Shown here: piece after piece, positions 1 through 8,712 of the stretch
Position numbering within the stretch: the stretch's first letter is position 1
Layout: every line of letters starts with the position of its first letter
Assembly: GCA_965229695.1 (NCBI GenBank)
Contig: OZ245921.1
Span: 2,542,001-2,606,000 of the forward strand
Source of the DNA: JANSYL01 sp965229695
GTDB lineage: Bacteria; Pseudomonadota; Alphaproteobacteria; Rhodobacterales; Rhodobacteraceae
DNA length: 64,000 nucleotides
Direction of reading: 5' to 3'
Position numbers and translations under genes: made by a program
Notes under the pieces: model-generated
What the model saw: only the letters and a program-made list of their open reading frames with translations
Database searches by the model: none
What the model was told of the DNA's origin: nothing

Positions 1-1601
1 GCAAACAGAACCTGCACTTGAAAGCCGAAGAAGCGCCAAGTGCCCAGATCCCGCCAAAGCGCAAGCGGGTCGCGCATCGCGATGGCCCAGGTGATCAAAT
101 AGCCCTTTTGCCAACGCGTGCGCTGTTTGATCCAGGGCACCACAGCCGCGTTGGCCTCCTCAAAGGTGGTGGTCTCGACAATCTCGGTCCGATACCCGTG
201 GCGGGTCAGCCGCAAGCCAAGCTCCGCATCCTCGGTCACGTTATGCGCATCCCACGCGCCCAGCTTTTCCAGGACGTTTCGGCGCAGAAACAGGGTCGTG
301 CCGCCCAAGGGCACGAACAGCCCAAGCCGCTGCACGCCGGGCAAAAGCACGCGGAACCAGCAGGCATATTCAATGGAAAAGCAGCGCGCCAAAGCGTTGT
401 GATGGCTGTTGTAGTAATCCAGACGCCCTTGCAGGCAAGCAACCTCGGGCGGGACTTGGGCAAAACGCTTGACAACGCGTGTGATCTGATCGGGTTCGGG
501 GCGGTCTTCGGCGTCATAGATGCCAATGATCTCACCCCGCGCGAAATTCAGGGCGAAATTTAGGGCGCGCGGCTTGGTGCGCGGCTGGCCCGGCGGCACC
601 GCAATGGCGCGCATCCAAGGTGGCAGGGTGCAGCGGGCGAGCGCGTCATGGGTTGTGTCATCATCCGCTTCGGTGACCAAGATCACATCCAGCCGGTCCG
701 GCGGGTAGTCGAGCTTTGAAAGATTGGCGATCAGGCTGGAGGCGATCTCTCGCTCTTTGAAAAGGGGTACAAAAATCGTCACCAGGGGTTGGCGGATGGG
801 AGGCGTTGGGGCGATGGGTTTCTTGGCTTTGCTGGCGGCGCGATGGACCCTCAATGTGGTGGCGAAGGCCAGAACTTTCAGGGCGATATTGGCGTAGAAC
901 ACCAGCAAGGCGAGCGCGAAAAGGGCGACAGCGGCCGCGGTCGGATGGGTCACCGCGCCGATGGCCAAGACGACCCCGACCAGTTGCAGGCGATAGAGCG
1001 CGCTGTCGGCCCGCCACGTGCGGCAACTAACATGCTCAGGCGTTCGCCCTTCGGCCCGCCGCGCCAGGGCCTCGCCATAAAGCGCGGTTTGCGCGGCAAG
1101 GATTTGGTCGCGCGCGGCCAGGGTGAAGCTGACCCGCAGGTCTGGAGGCAGGGCGCGGCGCAGTTCGGGGATATGATCAGGCTCGGCCAGGGCCACCACC
1201 AGGGTCGAGCCCGCCCAGCGCCAGGGCACAGCGCCATATGCGATGGCCGTTTTGACCGGCAGACAGGCGGCCAGGCCGTGATCCGGGCGGGGCTGGCCCA
1301 GATCGGATATGCCCAACCCGTGCAGCGTTGATTGGGCCGTGATCAGATCAACCTCGCTGACCGCGCCTTGGGCCAAGAGGATATCACCAAGCGGGCGGTT
1401 GAGCGTGCGCTTGGATTTGCGGGCCGCCGATAGCTGGGCGGCGGTGACCAGGCCGCGCGACAAAAGCACCTGCGCCAAAGAGCGGTAATCGCGCCCCGGA
1501 TTGCGCAGCAGATGCGCAAGATCGCGACGCGCCGCCAGGGCGCGTGGTGGACGGCCGCGCAAGGCGGGCAGGGACGGTGGGCGATAGCCTTCGCGTTCCA
1601 T
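1..1601 (-). CDS. Family 2 glycosyltransferase with GspE/MshE-N-like N-terminal domain (partial; C-terminus off the window)
   Basis: The minus strand is open from about 1625 to the window edge; I translated it by hand. Residues ~30-170 resemble the GspE/MshE N-terminal domain, including the stretch PLGDILLAQGAVSEVDLITA. Two membrane segments follow at ~200-250. From ~270 there is a GT-A fold GT2 domain of the cellulose-synthase-like type: EADDD at ~308, YDAED at ~361, TEDAEL at ~455 and QRTRW at ~494, which are the D, D, D and Q-x-x-R-W catalytic signatures. It probably makes or extends a cell-surface polysaccharide at the inner membrane, and further C-terminal membrane helices are expected outside the window. 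The ATG at 1601 is preceded by GGGGGAG; an in-frame ATG at 1625 is the alternative. MshE-N domains can bind c-di-GMP, so second-messenger control is possible but unproven. Confidence 0.85.
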   Translation of the reverse strand, partial: MEREGYRPPSLPALRGRPPRALAARRDLAHLLRNPGRDYRSLAQVLLSRGLVTAAQLSAARKSKRTLNRPLGDILLAQGAVSEVDLITAQSTLHGLGISDLGQPRPDHGLAACLPVKTAIAYGAVPWRWAGSTLVVALAEPDHIPELRRALPPDLRVSFTLAARDQILAAQTALYGEALARRAEGRTPEHVSCRTWRADSALYRLQLVGVVLAIGAVTHPTAAAVALFALALLVFYANIALKVLAFATTLRVHRAASKAKKPIAPTPPIRQPLVTIFVPLFKEREIASSLIANLSKLDYPPDRLDVILVTEADDDTTHDALARCTLPPWMRAIAVPPGQPRTKPRALNFALNFARGEIIGIYDAEDRPEPDQITRVVKRFAQVPPEVACLQGRLDYYNSHHNALARCFSIEYACWFRVLLPGVQRLGLFVPLGGTTLFLRRNVLEKLGAWDAHNVTEDAELGLRLTRHGYRTEIVETTTFEEANAAVVPWIKQRTRWQKGYLITWAIAMRDPLALWRDLGTWRFFGFQVQVLF

Positions 1602-1712
1602 ATGCTCCCCCGGATCTCGACCCATCGCCTTTGCGCGACAGGCCCAGATTGGGCTGCACAGCGTTAACAAGGGGTTAACAACCCAGGGTTGAGTTTCGCG
1701 CCGCCGGTTACC

Positions 1713-2864
1713 TTACGCGTCGACCTTACGCGCCGCGATGGCGGCGGCGAAGCGTTCGAACAGGTAATAGCTGTCTTGCGGGCCGGGGCTGGCCTCGGGG
1801 TGGTATTGCACCGAAAAGACCGGCTTGCCTTCGACCGCGATGCCGCAATTCGAGCCGTCGAAGAGCGAGACATGGGTTTCGGTCACGCCCGCGGGCAGGG
1901 ATTGGCTGTCGACTGTGAACCCATGGTTCATCGAGGTAATCTCGACCTTGCCGGTGGTCAGATCCTTGACCGGGTGGTTCGCGCCATGGTGGCCGTGGTT
2001 CATCTTGATGGTCTTGGCCCCCAGCGCCAGGGCCAGCATTTGATGACCAAGGCAGATGCCAAAGACCGGCAGATCGGCGGCCAGGACCCCTTGGATCATG
2101 GGCACGGCGTATTCGCCGGTGGCCGCCGGATCGCCGGGACCGTTCGAAAGGAACACGCCATCGGGGTTTTGGGCCAAGACCTCCTCGGCCGTGGTGGTGG
2201 CGGGCATCACGGTCACATCGCAGCCGACGCTGGCCAGGCAGCGCAGGATGTTGCGTTTGGCGCCGTAGTCGATGGCGACGACCTTGGGGCCGGGGCCCTC
2301 GCGCTTGCTGTACCCTTCGGGCCAGGCCCAGCGCAGTTCATCCCAACGATAGGATTGGGCGCAGGTCACATCTTTGGCCAGATCCAACCCTTCCAGCCCC
2401 GAAAACCCGCGCGCGGCGGCAACCAGCGCCTCGATATCGAATTTTCCTTCGGGGTCATGGGCCAAGGCCACATGGGGGGCGCCCTGCTGCCGGATCGCGC
2501 GGGTCAGCCGCCGCGTGTCGATGCCGCCAATCCCAACGCGCCCGGTTTTTTCCAGCCACGCGACCAGATCGCCGGCGGCGCGCCAATTCGATGGCTCGGT
2601 CACATCCCATTTCACAACCATCCCATCCGCCACGGGATCGGCGGTTTCGTCATCTTCGGGTGTGACCCCGGTGTTGCCGATATGCGGGAAGGTGAAGGTC
2701 ACAATCTGTCCGGCATAAGAGGGATCGGTCATGATCTCTTGATAGCCGGTCATGGCGGTGTTGAAACACAGCTCGGCCACGCGCGTGCCAGTTGCGCCAA
2801 ACCCTCGGCCATAAAACAGCGTTCCGTCAGCAAGGGCGAGGCAGGCGGTCGGCGTGTCGGTCAT
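1713..2864 (-). CDS. carA: Carbamoyl-phosphate synthase small (glutaminase) subunit
   Basis: CarA hydrolyses glutamine and passes ammonia to CarB for carbamoyl phosphate, feeding arginine and pyrimidine synthesis in the cytoplasm. The N-terminal CPSase small-chain domain starts at ALADGTLFYGRGFGA. The C-terminal class I amidotransferase has the nucleophile Cys in FGICLGHQML (~268) and the His-Glu pair in QYHPEASPG (~350). The length of 383 aa is normal for the family. I chose the ATG at 2864 (MTDTPTACLAL); the frame can be opened 10 codons earlier only with TTG. It is divergent from the yqeY-type gene with about 150 bp between them. carB is not in the window. Confidence 0.97.
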   Translation of the reverse strand: MTDTPTACLALADGTLFYGRGFGATGTRVAELCFNTAMTGYQEIMTDPSYAGQIVTFTFPHIGNTGVTPEDDETADPVADGMVVKWDVTEPSNWRAAGDLVAWLEKTGRVGIGGIDTRRLTRAIRQQGAPHVALAHDPEGKFDIEALVAAARGFSGLEGLDLAKDVTCAQSYRWDELRWAWPEGYSKREGPGPKVVAIDYGAKRNILRCLASVGCDVTVMPATTTAEEVLAQNPDGVFLSNGPGDPAATGEYAVPMIQGVLAADLPVFGICLGHQMLALALGAKTIKMNHGHHGANHPVKDLTTGKVEITSMNHGFTVDSQSLPAGVTETHVSLFDGSNCGIAVEGKPVFSVQYHPEASPGPQDSYYLFERFAAAIAARKVDA

Positions 2865-3015
2865 GGCGCGGGTCCAACTCTGGCTATGGGGCAAATCGGC
2901 CTGGGTTTAGGGGGGTGGGTCGGGGTGGTCAAGGCGCGACCGGGATTGGGGTGTTGTTGCGCGGCGTTTCATCCCCTATCTAGGCGCCTTGGGATTGCAT
3001 CAGGGGATCACAACC

Positions 3016-3474
3016 ATGAGCTTGAGAGAGCGGATCACCACCGGCCTCAAAGACGCCATGCGCGAAAAGGACGCCGCGCGGCTGAGCACGCTGCGGCTGA
3101 TCAATGCGGCGGTGAAGGATCAGGATATCGCGCTGCGCGCCAAAGGAAACGCCGAGGGCGTGGATGATGGCGAGTTGCTGGCAATCCTGGGCAAGATGGT
3201 TAAGCAGCGCCAGGAAAGCGCGCGCGCCTATGAAGAGGGCGGGCGGCTGGAGCTTGCCGAAAAGGAACAGGCCGAGATCGCGGTGATCGAAGATTACCTG
3301 CCGCGCCAACTGGACGAGGCCGAGGTGGAGGCCGCCGTTGCCGCCGCGATCAGCGATACTGGGGCCAGCAGCATCCGCGACATGGGCAAGGTCATGGGCG
3401 CGCTGAAGGCGAAATACACCGGCCAGATGGATTTTGGCGCCGTGGGCCCGATGGTGAAGGGGCGCTTGGGCTAA
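3016..3474 (+). CDS. GatB/YqeY domain-containing protein
   Basis: A 152-aa cytoplasmic protein of the YqeY family, which resembles the tRNA-binding tail domain of GatB (amidotransferase subunit); its exact role is not established. The sequence matches the family from MSLRERITTGLKDAMREKD through the C-terminal RDMGKVMGALKAKYTGQMD segment. The ATG at 3016 is preceded by AGGGGAT at a good distance, and an earlier in-frame start at 2989 lacks such a site. It sits divergently next to carA, a common arrangement in Rhodobacteraceae. A hairpin follows just after the stop. Confidence 0.95.
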   Translation: MSLRERITTGLKDAMREKDAARLSTLRLINAAVKDQDIALRAKGNAEGVDDGELLAILGKMVKQRQESARAYEEGGRLELAEKEQAEIAVIEDYLPRQLDEAEVEAAVAAAISDTGASSIRDMGKVMGALKAKYTGQMDFGAVGPMVKGRLG

Positions 3475-3495
3475 GCCAAGGTTCAGTCAATGCGC

Positions 3496-3533
3496 AAGGG
3501 GCGGTCGCCGCAGATGCGGGGCCGCCCTTTGTT
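3496..3533 (+). terminator. Likely intrinsic terminator after the yqeY-type gene
   Basis: AAGGGGCGG pairs with CCGCCCTTT (one bulged G) across a GC-rich loop and runs into TTTGTT. It lies 22 bp after the stop codon of the yqeY-type gene. Confidence 0.6.
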
Positions 3534-3857
3534 ATGGGCGATTGGCCGGGCCGCGCGCGCTGCGCCGATAAGGGGCCGATGTCTCATAAGAAAAGCGGTT
3601 GGGTTCGGACCAGACCGGGCAAACCCGCAAATTGACGGCGCCGCCAAAGGCAGCGTGGTTCTGACGCCCTGGGTGTCGGCCAAGGGCCGGTATTGCGCAA
3701 GGATCGGCCACCCACCCTTGGCCCTTTTGGAGGCTGTCTACGGGCGGATGCAGCAAACCATCGCTTGAGGTCGGGCGGTGTGTCAGACCAACCCTTTCGA
3801 AAACGTTTTCGGCGGATGGGTATAGACTGGTTAGGTTAAGGCGAGGTTAGCGGTCGG
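3534..3857 (+). other. Intergenic stretch without a convincing gene
   Basis: This lies between the yqeY terminator and the convergent DUF2244 gene. Short open frames on both strands (for example 3490-3768 plus) have no recognisable domain, no good ribosome site and overlap the terminator. The only structured element I see is the palindrome at 3798-3811. Confidence 0.5.
3798..3811. promoter_or_regulatory. Perfect 14-bp palindrome, operator-like
   Basis: CGAAAACGTTTTCG is a perfect inverted repeat with the central AACGTT-type core that many LacI-family operators have. No LacI-type gene is in the window, and it lies downstream of the genes on both sides, so a regulatory role is only a possibility. 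Confidence 0.25.
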
Positions 3858-4367
3858 TTAGGTTTTGGAGGGCGGACGCCGTAATTCGCGCTCCAAGGTT
3901 TCGAGCAGCCCGACGCGTTCGGGCGGGGTGAGGAAGGCGCCGAGTTCAACCTCTCGCGGGCCGCCTTGCAGGGTCAGGTATTGCGGCACCGGGCCGGTTT
4001 TGGCGTGCAGGATGGGGCGGACCCAATAGGGGTTGGCCTCCCATTCTTGCAGTCCGGTGTGGTCATGGCGCTGGATGCGGATCAGGTCGTCCCAGAGCAA
4101 CAAGTCTTCATAGATGTCCATCCGCCGCCAGGAGCGCTTTAGCGCGAACCAGATGCCCGCCACAGCGGCCAGGATGAAGGGCAAGAGGGCCCAGAACACC
4201 GCTGTACCCAAGATCGAAAACAGGGGCACCGAGATCAGGGCGGCGGTCAGGCCGATGAACCAGACAAACCCTTCGGGCGTGAGCGATTTATGGGGCGTCA
4301 GCCGCAGGTGCAGCCGTGGGGCCGGTGCGCCAGGCGATGCCGTGGGGGGGAGCGTTTCGACGGGCAT
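3858..4367 (-). CDS. DUF2244 domain-containing membrane protein
   Basis: A 169-aa protein of the DUF2244 family, of unknown function and usually found near cytochrome oxidase genes in alphaproteobacteria. Two adjacent hydrophobic segments lie at ~34-75 (FVWFIGLTAALISVPLFS and the AVFWALLPFILAAVAG region). They are followed by a soluble domain with LLWDDLIRIQRHD and WEANPYWVR, typical of the family. It is 9 bp downstream of the VOC gene in the same direction, so the two are probably co-transcribed. Confidence 0.85.
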   Translation of the reverse strand: MPVETLPPTASPGAPAPRLHLRLTPHKSLTPEGFVWFIGLTAALISVPLFSILGTAVFWALLPFILAAVAGIWFALKRSWRRMDIYEDLLLWDDLIRIQRHDHTGLQEWEANPYWVRPILHAKTGPVPQYLTLQGGPREVELGAFLTPPERVGLLETLERELRRPPSKT

Positions 4368-4376
4368 GGGCCTGAC

Positions 4377-4793
4377 CTAGCCAACCTGTTGATGCACCTC
4401 GATCACATTGCCTTCGGGGTCTTGGAAGAAGACCTGATGCCATTCCTTGGCGAAGGTGGTGCCGTAATCGGAATAGGGGATGCCCTTGGCGTCTAGGAGC
4501 GCCAGGAATGCGGCGATGTCATCGGTGCGAAAGGCGATATGGCCGCGATCAATGGGGTTGATGGTGTGGCCGTTTTTGAAGGCGACGGAGAGGTCGCGTT
4601 CGGCCAGGTGCATCTGCATCCCGCCATCGGTGGCGAAGCGGATTTTGCCCGCAAAACCTTTGTCTTCGGTCGCCTCAGTCCGGGGGAAGGCGCTGGGCGG
4701 GATATCGGCCAGGCCCAAGACCTTGGTATAGAAATCATGCATCCCGTCGACATCGTGCGAGACGAAGTTGATGTGGTGGAATTCAAGCTTCAT
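4377..4793 (-). CDS. VOC-superfamily (glyoxalase/dioxygenase-fold) protein
   Basis: A 138-aa single-chain VOC protein. It begins LEFHHINFVSHDVDGMHDFY and shows likely metal ligands His in HHINF, His in MHLAE, His in RGHIAF and Glu in NVIEVHQ, the usual paired beta-alpha-beta-beta-beta arrangement. The substrate cannot be told from sequence; glyoxalase, fosfomycin-resistance-like or dioxygenase activities are all possible. It lies downstream of ctaD but beyond a terminator, with the DUF2244 gene following. Confidence 0.85.
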   Translation of the reverse strand: MKLEFHHINFVSHDVDGMHDFYTKVLGLADIPPSAFPRTEATEDKGFAGKIRFATDGGMQMHLAERDLSVAFKNGHTINPIDRGHIAFRTDDIAAFLALLDAKGIPYSDYGTTFAKEWHQVFFQDPEGNVIEVHQQVG

Positions 4794-4839
4794 GGCCTGT
4801 CCTTTGGTGCAATCGGCAATCCATATCCGGGACGAAAAA

Positions 4840-4865
4840 GGGCGCCACCCAAGCCGGCGGCGCCC
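4840..4865 (-). terminator. Intrinsic terminator of ctaD
   Basis: On the minus strand a perfect 7-bp GGGCGCC/GGCGCCC stem is followed by CTTTTTC, 27 bp beyond the ctaD stop. It separates ctaD from the VOC gene. Confidence 0.75.
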
Positions 4866-4891
4866 TGATTCATGGCATCAGATCAGAGGCG

Positions 4892-6556
4892 TTAATGCCC
4901 CGGCTGACGGTCCCATTCTTCCTGCTTGGGGAGCGTTTCAAAGGTATGCTCCGGCGGCGGGTTGGGCAGGGTCCATTCCAGCGTGTCGGCATGTTCGCCC
5001 CAATAGGCTTTTTCTTCGACCTTGGCGCCGTTGCGCAGGGCGTAGAAGACCATACCGATGAACAGCAGGAACGAGGCGAAGGAGATGAACGCGCCAATCG
5101 AACTGATGTAGTTCCAGAGCGCGAAGGCGTCCGGATAGTCGATATAGCGGCGCGGCATGCCCTGACGACCCAGGAAGTGCTGCGGGAAGAAGGTCAGGTT
5201 GGCGCCGATGAAGAACATCCAGAAATGGATCTTGCCGATCATCTCGGGATACTGGCGGCCCGACATTTTCGCGAACCAATAGTAGATCGCCGCGAAGATG
5301 CCGAAGACGGCCCCAAGGCTCATCACATAGTGGAAATGCGCCACGACGTAATAGGTGTCGTGATAGGCACGGTCGACGCCTGCTTGGCTCAGGATGATCC
5401 CGGTCACGCCGCCAAGCGTGAAGAGGAAGATGAAGCCAATGGCAAAGAGCATCGGGGTTTTGAACTCGATCGAGCCCTGCCACATGGTGGCAATCCACGA
5501 GAAGATTTTGATCCCCGTGGGCACCGCGATGACCATGGTTGCGACCATGAAATAGGCCTGTTGGGTCAGGGTCATGCCCACCGTGTACATGTGGTGCGCC
5601 CACACGACGAAGCCCAAGCCACCGATTGCCACCAGCGCATAGACCATCGGCAGGTAGCCAAAGATCGGCTTTTTCGAGAAGGTCGAAATCACGTGGCTGA
5701 TCACGCCAAAGGCGGGCAGGATCACGATGTAGACCTCGGGGTGGCCGAAGAACCAGAAGATGTGCTGGAACAGGATCGGATCCCCGCCACCCGCGACATC
5801 AAAGAAGGTCGTGCCAAAGTTCCGGTCGGTCAGCAGCATGGTGATCGCACCGGCCAGAACCGGCAGCGACAGCAGCAGCAACCACGCGGTCACAAACACC
5901 GACCAGGCGAAAAGCGGCACTTTGTGCAGGGTCATGCCCGGTGCGCGCATGTTCAGGAAGGTGGTGATGAAGTTGATCGAGCCCAGGATCGAGCTTGCGC
6001 CCGAGACGTGGACCGCGAAGATCGCGAAATCAACCGCGCGGCTGGTTGGTGCATCCTGCCAGGAAAGCGGCGGATAGAAGGTCCAACCCGGGCCTGCACC
6101 ACCGTCGATGAAGACGGCGCAGAAGGCCAGCGTGGTGCCGGCAACGTAGAGCCAGTAGCTGAGGTTGTTCAAACGCGGGAAGGCCATATCCGGCGCGCCG
6201 ATCATCAGCGGCATGAAATAGTTGCCAAACCCGCCGAAAAGCGCCGGGATCACCACGAAGAACATCATCAAGACGCCGTGGCCCGTGATCATCACGTTCC
6301 ACAAATGGCCGTCGGGCGTACATTCGCCTGCTGCGGCAGCGGTGAAGTACCGCGCGCCTTCGGTACACATGTACTGAACGCCGGGTTCCATCAGCTCCAT
6401 CCGCATATAGACGGTGAACAGAACCGAAATCAGGCCCACCGCACCGGCGGTGAACAGATACAGAATCCCGATATCTTTATGGTTGGTGGACATGAACCAC
6501 CGGGTGAAAAACCCCGGTCGCTCGTGGTCATGCCCCTGGACGGCGGCGTCTGCCAT
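4892..6556 (-). CDS. ctaD: Cytochrome c oxidase subunit I (aa3 type)
   Basis: The catalytic subunit of the respiratory haem-copper oxidase in the inner membrane, reducing O2 and pumping protons. The start region GFFTRWFMSTNHKDIG is typical. FGHPEVY at ~270 carries the CuB histidine cross-linked to tyrosine, WAHHMYTVG carries two more CuB ligands, and HFHYVMS carries the haem ligands. About twelve membrane segments are visible. The ATG at 6556 is preceded by AGGAGAC; an upstream in-frame extension lacks such a site. It stands alone here: subunits II and III and the assembly factors are not in the window. Confidence 0.98.
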   Translation of the reverse strand: MADAAVQGHDHERPGFFTRWFMSTNHKDIGILYLFTAGAVGLISVLFTVYMRMELMEPGVQYMCTEGARYFTAAAAGECTPDGHLWNVMITGHGVLMMFFVVIPALFGGFGNYFMPLMIGAPDMAFPRLNNLSYWLYVAGTTLAFCAVFIDGGAGPGWTFYPPLSWQDAPTSRAVDFAIFAVHVSGASSILGSINFITTFLNMRAPGMTLHKVPLFAWSVFVTAWLLLLSLPVLAGAITMLLTDRNFGTTFFDVAGGGDPILFQHIFWFFGHPEVYIVILPAFGVISHVISTFSKKPIFGYLPMVYALVAIGGLGFVVWAHHMYTVGMTLTQQAYFMVATMVIAVPTGIKIFSWIATMWQGSIEFKTPMLFAIGFIFLFTLGGVTGIILSQAGVDRAYHDTYYVVAHFHYVMSLGAVFGIFAAIYYWFAKMSGRQYPEMIGKIHFWMFFIGANLTFFPQHFLGRQGMPRRYIDYPDAFALWNYISSIGAFISFASFLLFIGMVFYALRNGAKVEEKAYWGEHADTLEWTLPNPPPEHTFETLPKQEEWDRQPGH

Positions 6557-6784
6557 GTGTGTCTCCTGTCGATCGCTCAAGCAGCGAGGCGCAGGCATCC
6601 CCCGCCCACGCACGCGTTTCTGAAGGGTGTTGTAGACCGAGGGTGGGGGTTAAGCAACGCAGCGGGTGAAATTCTTGCGATCAAGGGGGTGAGAAAAATT
6701 GCCTCAGACCAAATGCGCTTGGTCTGCGGGCAGATCGCTGGAATTCGGCGTAAAAAGGGGCGTTGGGACCGGGTGCCGCCTAGC

Positions 6785-7003
6785 TTAGGATGAGGTCAGA
6801 TCAACCGGGGTCGGCACGGTCGAGTTCACCCGTTCGCTGGAGCCCATGGAGCCCAGATCCGCCGGTGCCGCAGTTTCAGACGAAAACGCGATGGTCACCG
6901 CCAAGGCCACAATCACGCCAAGCCCGGCCAAGGCCACCAAAAGCATGGTGATCTCGATAATCGGGCTTTGCTCGGGCTCTTGCTCGATCTCTATGCGCTT
7001 CAT
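6785..7003 (-). CDS. Small single-span membrane protein, unknown
   Basis: A 72-aa protein starting MKRIEIEQEPEQSP, then one long hydrophobic helix (~13-38, IIEITMLLVALAGLGVIVAL) and a Ser/Thr/Pro-rich tail. I do not recognise a family. The ATG at 7003 is preferred; a GTG at 7039 would add 12 residues. It lies upstream of ctaD in the same direction with a 228-bp gap, so co-transcription is uncertain. Confidence 0.5.
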   Translation of the reverse strand: MKRIEIEQEPEQSPIIEITMLLVALAGLGVIVALAVTIAFSSETAAPADLGSMGSSERVNSTVPTPVDLTSS

Positions 7004-7266
7004 CGCCACCGTCCAATAAGCCTTGAGCGGAGGAGGCACTCCACCGCTTGGGCCGTATTTGTGATTGACGCCTGTATGTAAACGAAACTTGGCGACAGTT
7101 GGGCAAATGAAAAATTAGCCATCAACGCTTTGTCCGTGATGTGGAAACGACATATTTTATGCGCTAGCTGCCCTCTATATATTTGAAATATATGGGTAAA
7201 AATAGCGGATCACCGAGTCCTGGCGGCATCGGCGCGCGGCGGCGTCGGGCCGTGCCGAAGGGCTGG

Positions 7267-7926
7267 TTAGCTGCGCACCTCGATATTGTCGATAAAGGCG
7301 CCGCGGTTATCCTCGGGGCCGGTGCCGCCGATCATCAGCATATTCGACCCGTCCCCTTCGCCGCCCACGATATCGACGGAAAAGCTTTCCATCGAGCGGC
7401 CAGCGGGCTCGAAGGTTTCGACCAACTCGCCGCCCCAATAGACAGCCACGCCGTTATTGCCGCGTTCATCGGCGGCATCGAAGCTGACGGTATAGACCTG
7501 GCCGCTGACTGCACCTTGGACCTGCTGGCCGATCATCATATTGCCGGGCGAGGCATCGAGGTCGAGCATGAAATCGCCATCGGTGGCGTCGATGCCCATA
7601 TAGCCGCTATGAACGACCTCGGCGCGCAGATTGCCGATATTGTCCCACCCCATCAGTGAGCCATTGGCGTTGTAAAAGCCCCAGCCGGCGGCGATCATGC
7701 CCTCGATATCCTCGAAAGAGGCATTGGCCATGCGGTTCACGTCAAAGCGCGAATACATGGTCAGGTCTTGGCGCATATGATCGGCGGTATCGTTGGACAG
7801 GCTTTCGACCCCGACCGAAACCACACCCGCCGTCGCCAGGCCCAAACCGGTCAGGGCGGCCGTCAACACCACCCAATCGACCGAGACAGCGCCGGTTTGG
7901 TTTTCCATGAAATCGGTAACACGCAT
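7267..7926 (-). CDS. Pilin-like N-terminus joined to a lectin/CBM-like beta domain
   Basis: A 219-aa protein. The first ~45 residues (MRVTDFMENQTGAVSVDWVV then a hydrophobic helix) match the short Flp/TadE-like pilin segment common in Rhodobacterales, where the GAVSVDW box is the likely processing site. The remaining ~150 residues are acidic and beta-rich, with YTVSFDAADERGNNGVAVYW and a final GAFIDNIEVRS. That pattern recalls jelly-roll carbohydrate-binding domains such as the DUF642/CBM4 group. It is probably exported and surface- or pilus-associated. Starts at 7926 or 7908 (MENQTG) are both possible; a TTG at 7995 is less likely. No prepilin peptidase or Tad genes are nearby. Confidence 0.6.
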   Translation of the reverse strand: MRVTDFMENQTGAVSVDWVVLTAALTGLGLATAGVVSVGVESLSNDTADHMRQDLTMYSRFDVNRMANASFEDIEGMIAAGWGFYNANGSLMGWDNIGNLRAEVVHSGYMGIDATDGDFMLDLDASPGNMMIGQQVQGAVSGQVYTVSFDAADERGNNGVAVYWGGELVETFEPAGRSMESFSVDIVGGEGDGSNMLMIGGTGPEDNRGAFIDNIEVRS

Positions 7927-8032
7927 CGAACCTGACCAGGTTTGGGGATCAAATCGTGGGCAGGATCGCAGGGAATTGCGGTGATAACGGGGCAAAATGC
8001 CAGAAAATCGCGCCTAAATGGTTAACGGATGG

Positions 8033-8695
8033 TTAAGCTTGTTCCGGCGCCGGAAAGGCCGCGTCAAAGCTGCGGCGCAGGGCCAGGTCGAGGTCATCCA
8101 TGCTGACGGGCAGGCCCAGATCGACCAAGCTGGTCACCCCATGCCCGGTGATGCCGCAAGGCACGATCCCGTCGAAATGGCTTAGATCGGGGTCATGGTT
8201 GATCGAAATCCCGTGATAGCTGACCCATTTCTTCAGCCGCACACCAATGGCCGCGATTTTGTCTTCGCGCGGGGTGCCGTCGGGCAGGGGCGGCTTTTCG
8301 GGGCGCGCGACCCAGACCCCCACGCGGTCGGGATGCACGGCACCGGTCACGTTGAATTCGGCCAGGGCGCCGATGACCCAGCTTTCCAGCGCGGTGACAA
8401 AGGCGCGGATATCGCGCCCGCGTTTGTTCAGATCCAGCAGAACATAGACCACGCGCTGTCCGGGGCCGTGATAGGTGTATTGTCCGCCGCGCCGGGTGTC
8501 ATAAACCGGGAAGCGGTCGGGATCGCGCAGATCGGCGGGTTTGGCCGAGGTGCCGGCGGTGTAAAGGGGGGGATGTTCCAGAAGCCAAATCGCCTCCTCC
8601 GCCTCACCGCTTGCGATGGCGGCGGCGCGGGTTTCCATCCAAGCGACCGCATCGGGGTAGGGGACGGGTGCGTCCGAGGTGATCCATTCGACCAT
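8033..8695 (-). CDS. lipB: Octanoyltransferase (lipoyl synthesis)
   Basis: LipB moves octanoate from acyl carrier protein to lipoyl domains, the first step of protein lipoylation. Diagnostic segments are RRGGQYTYHGPGQ, KIAAIGVRLKKWVSYHG, NHDPDLSHFDGIVPCGI and the active-site Cys/Lys pair within them. The length of 220 aa is normal. AAGGGACC lies before the ATG. It starts 17 bp after the LytTR-regulator gene, which suggests a two-gene transcript. Confidence 0.96.
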   Translation of the reverse strand: MVEWITSDAPVPYPDAVAWMETRAAAIASGEAEEAIWLLEHPPLYTAGTSAKPADLRDPDRFPVYDTRRGGQYTYHGPGQRVVYVLLDLNKRGRDIRAFVTALESWVIGALAEFNVTGAVHPDRVGVWVARPEKPPLPDGTPREDKIAAIGVRLKKWVSYHGISINHDPDLSHFDGIVPCGITGHGVTSLVDLGLPVSMDDLDLALRRSFDAAFPAPEQA

Positions 8696-8712
8696 GATCG
8701 GTCCCTTGCCGG

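Noticed and set aside
1689..3167. 492-codon plus-strand frame opposite carA
   Set aside because: Antisense shadow; the carA amidotransferase motifs are on the minus strand and the frame runs into the yqeY-type gene.
3490..3768. 92-codon plus-strand frame after the yqeY-type gene
   Set aside because: It includes the yqeY terminator and has no recognisable domain.
4895..6793. 632-codon plus-strand frame opposite ctaD
   Set aside because: Antisense shadow of ctaD, rich in His, Arg and Asp with no domain; ctaD itself is unmistakable.
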